This document shows positions 56,872 through 64,000 of a DNA stretch of 64,000 nt, piece by piece. This stretch comes from Edolisoma coerulescens (taxonomy: Eukaryota; Chordata; Aves; Passeriformes; Campephagidae): contig VWZW01002555.1 of NCBI GenBank assembly GCA_013397115.1, positions 124,001 to 188,000 on the forward strand, in the 5' to 3' direction. Position 1 is the stretch's first letter. Each line of letters starts with the position of its first letter. A program made the position numbers and the translations under genes. A model generated the notes under the pieces. That model was not told the origin of the DNA, did not search any database, and saw only the letters and a list, made by a program, of their open reading frames with translations.

Positions 56872-57345
56872 TAATCCCAGAATGATACGGGTTGGAAAGG
56901 ACCTTAAAGCTCTTCTTGTTCCAACCCCCTGCCATGGGCAGGGACACCTTCCACCATCCCAGGCTGCTCCAAGCCCCAATGTCCAGCCTGGCCTTGGGCA
57001 CTGCCAGGGATCCAGGGGCAGCCACAGCTGCTCTGGGCACCCTGTGCCAGGGCCTCCCCACCCTCCCAGGGAACAATTCCTTCCCAATATCCCATCCATC
57101 CCTGCCCTCTGGCACTGGGAAGCCATTCCCTGTGTCCTGGCACTCCAGGCCCTTGTAAATCATCTCTCCCCATGTTTTGTTGTTGGTTCCCCCTTCACGT
57201 CCTGGAAGGCCACAATTAAATCTCCCCAGAGCCTTCCCTTCTCCAGGCTGAACAATCCCTATTTCCTCAGCCTTTTCTCATGGGAGAGGTGCTCCATCCC
57301 TCTGACCACCCTGCTGGCCCTCAGAGGTCAGGTCAGTGCGGGCTG
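56872..57345 (-). mobile_element. CR1 LINE 3' fragment with ATTG insertion
   Basis: On plus it starts with the reversed terminus (CCCAGAATGATACGGGTTGG) and continues to CTCATGGGAGAGGTGCTCCA. It carries the four-base insertion in GCTGGACATTGGGGCTTGG (seen reversed as CCCCAATGTCCAGC), shared with the copy at 62868. Confidence 0.92.
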
Positions 57346-58361
57346 TGCCCAGAGTCACACCACAGAACTTGTTTTTAAACTGAAATTACACATAAAAATG
57401 CTCAGCAGCTCAGGATTACTTTTCTGATCCAATTCCATGAAATAGTAAGCAAGGACTCCAACTGCACCAGTGAGCCTTTGGTGATGGCCCAGCCTTTTAC
57501 CAGGCAGCTGTGTGCCCAAACTGCAGCCTGAGCCTGCCTGGCAGGACAGGACTTTAATCCTTACCCCAGGCTGTGAAGGACTACAGCTGATGGAGAACCA
57601 GAACAGCAAAATCACTCTGTGGCTTTTAGAACTTCTGCAATAATGTATTACACGTTCTCAGAAAGATTTACATAAAAAATATTCACTATTGACTGTTAGT
57701 TCAAGTGAGGTTGTCATAAGAAACAGAACAATTCCACTTCTGTCCAAGTTCAGAGCTATTTTCCAGCATGCCTCCATTTCCACACAGCGAGCTGATGTCA
57801 CCAGAAAAACAACGTAATTACTGCAATCCCAAGGGACATCCAGGGGGGGTTTGTTTGGTTTTGTTGGGTTTCAAATACGCAGTAACTGCTCAGTTCCTAA
57901 GGGCAGCCTTACCTCAACAGGTACTACAGGATCACATCGAACAGCACCTTCCTTGCGTAACGGCTCCAAAGACACCCTAAACTCTCATTTAATGTTCTGA
58001 GTGTCTGGAGTAAAGAGTCACTAACCCAAACCTGCCTGTACCCTCCTATAAAAACACGCTGTATTTACAAGGACAATGAGTAGGAATTGTGTAATTGTAG
58101 CAATTTGATGACTCATCCCTGCACCACTCCAGCACCAAAGCACGGCCTGCAAAACTTGCACAAACCCTTGTGCTGGATGGAAAACCAGAGCCCAGACACA
58201 CAGAAACCACTCTGCCCACCTGCCCCTCAAACAGAGAGCACCACGGATGCAGGATCAGGAGAAATGGCAAAAGCAGCTGGCACTTCAGCCAGGCCAGGGC
58301 TGGGGGCTACCTTAAGGTGCCCAGTGCTCAGCTTGAGCTGCCAGGGGGAAATTGTCAATCA

Positions 58362-58391
58362 ATAAAATAATAATAATCATCATCATAATAC
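58362..58391. repeat. Trinucleotide A/T-rich microsatellite
   Basis: AATAATAAT followed by CATCATCAT, about 30 bp. Ordinary. Confidence 0.8.
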
Positions 58392-60384
58392 TCTCCCAGC
58401 TTGTGCAAGAGCAGCCAGCAGTAAGAGGAGCCAGCAAGGCTCCCTGCAAAGCCTCACCTGCAGCTCACTCAGATGAAAACTGGCTTCCTTTTCCCAGCCC
58501 TGCACTCTGCAGCCCCTGCCCAGCCCAAGAGGAGCTTTAATTTAATTCCACCTTCAGCCTACACGTGGTGTTTGTTCTCCAGATTCATGCCTTTCACTGT
58601 CCAGTCACTCAGCCTTCCTTGGCAGACACTGATGTGTGCAGGAACCCCAATCCACACTCCTGCCAGAGCAGCAAAACCTCGATACTCAAACCGTGTATCA
58701 AAGCAGTCATTGAGCTTATCCCGAGCTTATCACTGATAGCACTGCTAACAGTTGCAGTCACTTGCCTAAAACATTTCTCAATTAACTTTCACGACTCTAG
58801 AGGCCAAATACCTCACAAGAGAAATCCTTTATGCCTGTGAATAACTTTTTTTAACAGCAAAATGTTTAAACCAGAAACATGGCCCTGACAAACTGGCTGT
58901 AGGAATGTACACAGATATCAGGAGCGAGGTATTGGTTTGCTTTTTCAGTTTGTTTTTTTTAATGAAGAGAAGTTACCACAAGTTCTCAACTACAATTATT
59001 AGCAGTAGTTTTGCACTAACGGTTCACCTATTTTCCACATAAACTCATTTAGGCAGAATCGGCACTTTAAATCTTAATCCATCCCAAAGTAGAACAGTTT
59101 TTCCTCTGCACTTCTAAGACTCACGGGAAACTTCAAACCATGTTACTCACACAGTGAACTCACTGAAGTTCTGAAGGAAAAGCAGAGCTTAAGTTTTTAA
59201 AGCTTTGCCTACACCATGTTACTTGTTCAGAACATCTGCACCTACAACTGTACCAAAAGCTACTCTAAATAAGCAGATTTGGTTAGGCAGTTAGGAGGAT
59301 TAGGTATGTCAAGCTTTTGGGTTTTTTTTTTTTGTTATAATGAAAACATTTAAGTAGTATTTACTACCTTAGAAACTGTCTCAACGCTTAGTAAAGAGCC
59401 CCTTTAGCTTTTATTTCCTGTATTTAGAAAGCATCCAAAAAAGAAAACTTGAAGGGAAAATACTGGCTCGAGGTGATCATTGCTTATCTGCCTTTTAGAG
59501 CAGATGCAAAGAGACCTCTTCAGATCCACTCAGCTCATCATTTATAGGACTTGTAAAAGGAAAACAAACTATTTAAAGTTGCATTTCAGTGCTGACTGCT
59601 CAAATTAGCACATCTGACCGAGGGTTGAGCACAGATCAGCAGCTGAATTCAGGGCTCCAGGAGCAGCCAAGACACTCCAGAGCCAGCTGATGCATCTCTG
59701 CAACACCCAACTGCTCCATCAGCACTGCTGTTTCCCAGCCCAGAACCTGCCCCATCACCTCCCACAGCCCTGCAGCTCCCACGGAGCATCCTTGCCAAAA
59801 CCCCCCGTGCTTGTGGACACCCCCACTGCAGAGCAAGGCAAAATCAAATTCCAGAAGCTCCAAAAGCTGGACATTTTTCTCTGCACCACATTCATGGGTA
59901 AACAGGGCAGAAGACACCACTCTGCCCCACACAATTAATAAGTGTGAACAGTATTCCAGATAAAAGGTAGGGTAAGTAACAACTGGGAAGCAAATTTCAG
60001 GCTAAGCTAGTAATTAGATCAGTTCAAATTCATCAAAAATAAATTAGCCTCTGTTAAGATTAACTACACATTTGCAACTTGGCTGCCTGGTGCAAAGTTA
60101 AAATACTTCAAAGGTTATTCCTGGTTTCCCAGAGGGAATTTAGGTTCAGATCTCTCCTGCTGTTTCCATATCAAACCAAAGGGAGCTACCTCAAAGTGCC
60201 AGCCCAAAGCACAACCCTCAGCACGAGGGGTTTGAAGAGCTGGGGGAGGCAGGGGACACTCAAGGGCCTCAGACACTGCAGCCAGGGAAAGATCCCCATC
60301 CTTAATGCCATTTTTTCAAAACCTGATTGATTTTCTTTTTTCTCATATCCACTACTGCTTAGTACTTCTGTCTTTCCCTGAGGT

Positions 60385-60525
60385 CCAGAAAGTCCCTGGC
60401 AGTGTCCAAGGCCAGGCTGGACGGGGCTTGGAGCAACCTGGGGTAGTGGAAGGTGTCCCTGCCATGGCAGGGGGTGGCACTGGATGAGCTCTAAGGACCA
60501 TTCCCACCCAAAGCACTCCATGAAA
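60385..60525 (+). mobile_element. CR1 LINE 3' fragment, short
   Basis: A 5'-truncated copy: GCAGTGTCCAAGGCCAGGCT, GGACGGGGCTTGGAGCAACC, then CATTCCCACCCAAAGCACTC at the end. No ATTG insertion. Confidence 0.9.
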
Positions 60526-62867
60526 AGCCCTGCAGCCCTCTAACCCTCAAGGAAAACAACATGGAACCGAAGGAAGAGAAGCAGTGGACACGAACTTGCA
60601 GCCTGAGGAAGTGGCTGAACAACAAACAGCACATAGCAAAGCACAGATAAAGGAAGAATAATTTAAAAATAAGCAGCTACAAACAACTGCAAGCCCACAG
60701 CCACAAATTCATTGCCGTTAAATACTAAGGCACCGAGATGGGAGAACCAAAAGCAGATATTAACTTCAATTAAACATTCAGTACTTTCTTTTACATCCCT
60801 TCTTGCTTTGCCCTGGCACCAGGACTGTACCAGAATTTATTCTCGTTCTTTGGGTTTTGCTCTTCTTCCCCAAGGAATAGCAAAACTTTAAGCAGGTTTT
60901 GAACAGGCTTCTATACAAACTTTTGCAGTAAAAGCTATACAAAGGTTACTCAAAGCCACTGAAGAGTCTGAAATACTAAACTTGCAGTAACCCTCAATTA
61001 TTGATCTTTTGCAAAATAGAAGGTATTTGCACGCAAACGAAATACAGAAAAAGCAGCCAGTGCAATGAAAATTCAGTAAACCTGAAGCCTAGAACCGGTG
61101 AGCTACTCCAAGGAAGAATCCTGTCCTGTTCCAAGTTCAGCTGTTTCCTCCAGAGGTGTATGGCCGTGTAATCCAGACTTGGCAGTTCATGAAAGTGTAT
61201 CAATCTCCACAACTGCTCGGGAAATTCTAATCACTCGCTAATTGTCTGAAACACAAGCTTTTGTTTATGCACAAGTTCAGCGTGGGTTTGGAACTGCTGA
61301 TATCCAAGCAACCCAGAACCCGGAGAAAGCCTTATCTCTATGAAGGCTGCAGCCTAACTGCAGCTAAAGGAAAAAGCCTTCAGTAATACAAGATGTAAAA
61401 AAATACTCAAATCATTTTTTTAAATATCCACCCAGCCTTGCCTGGGGTTAGGCAGACACTCTGCACTCGAGTGCTGATTTTATCTGGCTATTCAAAGGCA
61501 TGTGCAATTGCATAATTTAGATTTCACGTGATTTATATAATAGATGGTAAATGTTCCTGACCTGGAAGGTCGGCACCACTTCTCTCTACAGCTTCAAGAT
61601 CCAGGTGATGAGTACAAAAAGCACCTCACTGTAAGACTCTACAGAACAGGGTTTGAGAGCAGCAGGAACAGTTGCCCCACGTTTCAGGGTCCTGGGTTTG
61701 GAAGATTATTTTCCATCCATACCACATCAGTGCCTGATGTCACAGCACAGCTTCTTGTGTGAGAGAAGGGTGGCAGAGCTGTGGCACAGGGCAAACCAAA
61801 GCCAGGGCCAGCTGTCACCAAGCCCTGGTGCACCCCAGCCCCAGCGCTGTGCCCGGGGCAGTGCCAGCAGCAGCCCCTTCCCCAGGCCTGGACAGGATGG
61901 CACCGAGGAAGGAAAGCTGCTGGGCCTCACTCCTGAACACAGGGGCAGCCCCAGAGAGTCCCAGCTCTGCTCCCTGGGGCCTGACCCGCAGCCTGAAGGG
62001 GCTCTGGGAAGGGTAACTGGAGTCAGCAAGGCTGAAAACGAATTGCACAGATACTGCAGGACAACACAGAGATCTCTACAGCAGAGAGGTGACAATCACT
62101 GAGCAGCAGCAATCTGCATTTTTACCACGCAGGTACTGAATCCCAAGCCCTTTAGCCTAACCCTTTTCATTTTTCCCCAAACATGGACTTACACACAAGC
62201 CTGAGACTGTCAGAGTATATTTGCTTTAGCAGCCCAGGCTTAAATGTACAGAACTGTAGGAGGGTTCCTGTAACATTACAGCAAGTATTTTTTCAGAATT
62301 ATATGCCTTTAATAAACTCTCCAGCTCAAGAGTCTTCAAAAGCAGACAGAAGTGTTACAGTTTTCAAAGCTCAAGTGTGCATTCAAATCCTGCCATCATG
62401 TATGGCAACTTTAAAGAGATCTAAGAGATCTCCACCTGATCCTCATTTAAGTGATTTTTTCAAACAGAGCAGTTAATCATCAGCTACTGAGTAAAACTCA
62501 GAAAGAATTTTACTGTCCACTTTCATTCACTCTTTTTTTTAATGACATCTCTTTTTTTTTGTATTTTCCATCCAATTTAAACTCTAACAGTCCTAATCCA
62601 TTTAGCACAATTATATTGAACACTTACCAGTTACAGCATGGAAGACATGCCAAAATATATTTACATTCATACACTTTATAGCAAATATTTAGCAGTCTAT
62701 TTATTAAAAAATAACATAGAAAAAGCAGAACAGATGCAGGAAAACCCCGTCTGGAAGCACAGTTTGGATCCCCCCTAAATACTGGCTTAGTGCATCAAAA
62801 ATTGTGTGTGAACTTGAAGAATCCAAAAACCATGTAAGAATTAAAAAAGCAAAGAGTTCAGAACAAG

Positions 62868-63345
62868 TTGAAGGACATGGAACTGTTGGAGCAAGTCCAG
62901 AGGAGGCCATCCAGGTGCTACAGGGACTGAAGCACCTCCCCTGTGGAGCCAGGCTGGGAGAGCTGGGAATGTTCAGCCTGGAGAAGGGAAGGTTGTGTGG
63001 AGACCTCAGAGCCCCTGCCAGGGTCTGAGGGGGCTGCAGGGAACCCAGAGAGGGACAATTCATCAGGAACTGGAGTGCCAGGACAAGGGGAATGGCTTCC
63101 CACTGCCAGAGGGCAGGGACAGATGGGATATTGGGAAGGAATTGTTCCCTGGGAGGGTGGGGAGGCCCTGGCACAGGGTGCCCAGAGCAGCTGTGGCTGC
63201 CCCTGGATCCCTGGCAGTGGCCAAGGCCAGGCTGGACATTGGGGCTTGGAGCAGCCTGGGACAGTGGAAGGTGTCCCTGCCATGGCAGGAACGAGATGGG
63301 CTTTAAGGTCCCTTCCAACCCAAACCATCCCATGATTCCATGATC
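62868..63345 (+). mobile_element. CR1 LINE 3' fragment with ATTG insertion
   Basis: Starts GAAGGACATGGAACTGTTGG, contains GCTGGACATTGGGGCTTGGA and ends AACCATCCCATGATTCCATG. It is the same subfamily as 56872-57345, in the opposite orientation. Confidence 0.93.
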
Positions 63346-64000
63346 TTCAACAGCTGAGAGTCTCCAACCTCAGCAGTGCAGTGGCACTGGACACACTCAG
63401 TGCTGACCAAGTGAGAAGGCTGGGATGGAGATGGGATGGAGACAGCAAACCAGTATTGCTCCTCAAGGGCAACAGCGTCAACTCAAACTTCTCAAGTGTG
63501 TGTAAAATCCACCTGGGAGCAATGGGAGACCGCCCTGCACCACAAAGCCAAGCCTTTCCACAGTGAGGCTTTGCAAACAGGACTATTTTGCCACAGAAAT
63601 ATTACAGAGAGGAGTAAAAAGCTCAGTTTATAGTTCTTTCTTTCTCTGCTGTACCACTTCCTCCAGCCTTGCCAGATGGGGACTGGTACAATTTGCTCAA
63701 TCCCCTGCTGTGGCTGTAGCCAGCTGTGCTACCCTTGACGTATTTGGATTCTCCCACCACTTCAAAGGATCACAAAAAACCAAACCAACCACCTCTGTGA
63801 AGACTCTTAAATGTCAGTCTTGAAGGCCTACAAAACAACTCATCAGATGCAAATCACGGAGGCTCAGGGAAAGCTGGCAATGGGCAGCCTGCTAAGCACC
63901 CAGGAGTCTGTCACATGGAGGATAAGTGGCCTTTTGATGGTGACTCAGAGCGGCACCACCAGAATCAGCAAAACCATCAGCACTGGTACCAAACAGCAGC

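Larger units (their letters stand above)
49914..64000 (-). other. FBXW11: FBXW11 first intron, 3' portion (more than 14 kb)
   Basis: Sequence upstream of the NTSV exon, continuing past the window edge. It holds CR1 copies at 55363-56025, 56872-57345, 60385-60525 and 62868-63345, an (AT)n run and an (ATA/ATC)n run. I looked for the first exon (MEPDSV type) and for the alternative 34-residue exon (CSVPRSLW type) remembered from human and did not find either. Stretches 49914-55362, 57346-60384, 60526-62867 and 63346-64000 show nothing else I can name. Confidence 0.8.

Overview
This is a vertebrate nuclear window, almost certainly from a bird and probably a songbird. The evidence is GT-AG introns of 0.5 to more than 14 kb, many CR1 LINE fragments (the dominant avian retrotransposon), a solo LTR of avian ERV type, GC-rich minisatellites and no SINE of mammalian type. 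The only protein-coding gene I can support is FBXW11 (beta-TrCP2), the F-box/WD40 substrate receptor of an SCF ubiquitin ligase. It lies on the minus strand, so it reads from right to left.

Right two thirds (about 21.64-64.0 kb): FBXW11. Eleven coding exons were placed to the base by splice sites, reading phase and protein identity. They run from an N-terminal exon (49851-49913) to the exon with the stop codon (25883-26071). Together they give 514 codons plus the stop. The initiator exon, expected to add about 15 residues, is not in the window and should lie beyond 64,000. The domain order is an alternatively spliced N-terminus, dimerisation (D) domain, F-box, linker and seven WD40 blades. 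The 3' UTR is interrupted by an intron 27 nt after the stop, and the terminal exon runs from 23984 to about 21640 with AATAAA at 21657-21662. Introns carry CR1 copies in both orientations and a 41-bp minisatellite. An in-frame 69-nt candidate cassette exon (49095-49163) sits between the first two coding exons, where the paralogue BTRC has extra coding sequence.

Left third (1-21.64 kb): sequence 3' of FBXW11 with no recognisable protein-coding gene. It holds CR1 fragments, several short minisatellites and an 85-N gap (7357-7441). It also holds an apparent orphan CpG island (about 16.98-18.92 kb) with a YY1-type site. A 554-bp solo LTR with a near-perfect 6-bp target-site duplication is inserted in that island.

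Other notable points: two copies of a GC-rich CR1 segment, 54 kb apart, in which I could see no difference over 466 bp; a striking contrast in third-codon-position GC between neighbouring WD40 exons; and two single-N positions that coincide with broken repeats. I found no new multi-gene system. The candidates most worth checking are the cassette exon, the LTR-interrupted orphan island, the exon GC contrast and the identical repeat pair.
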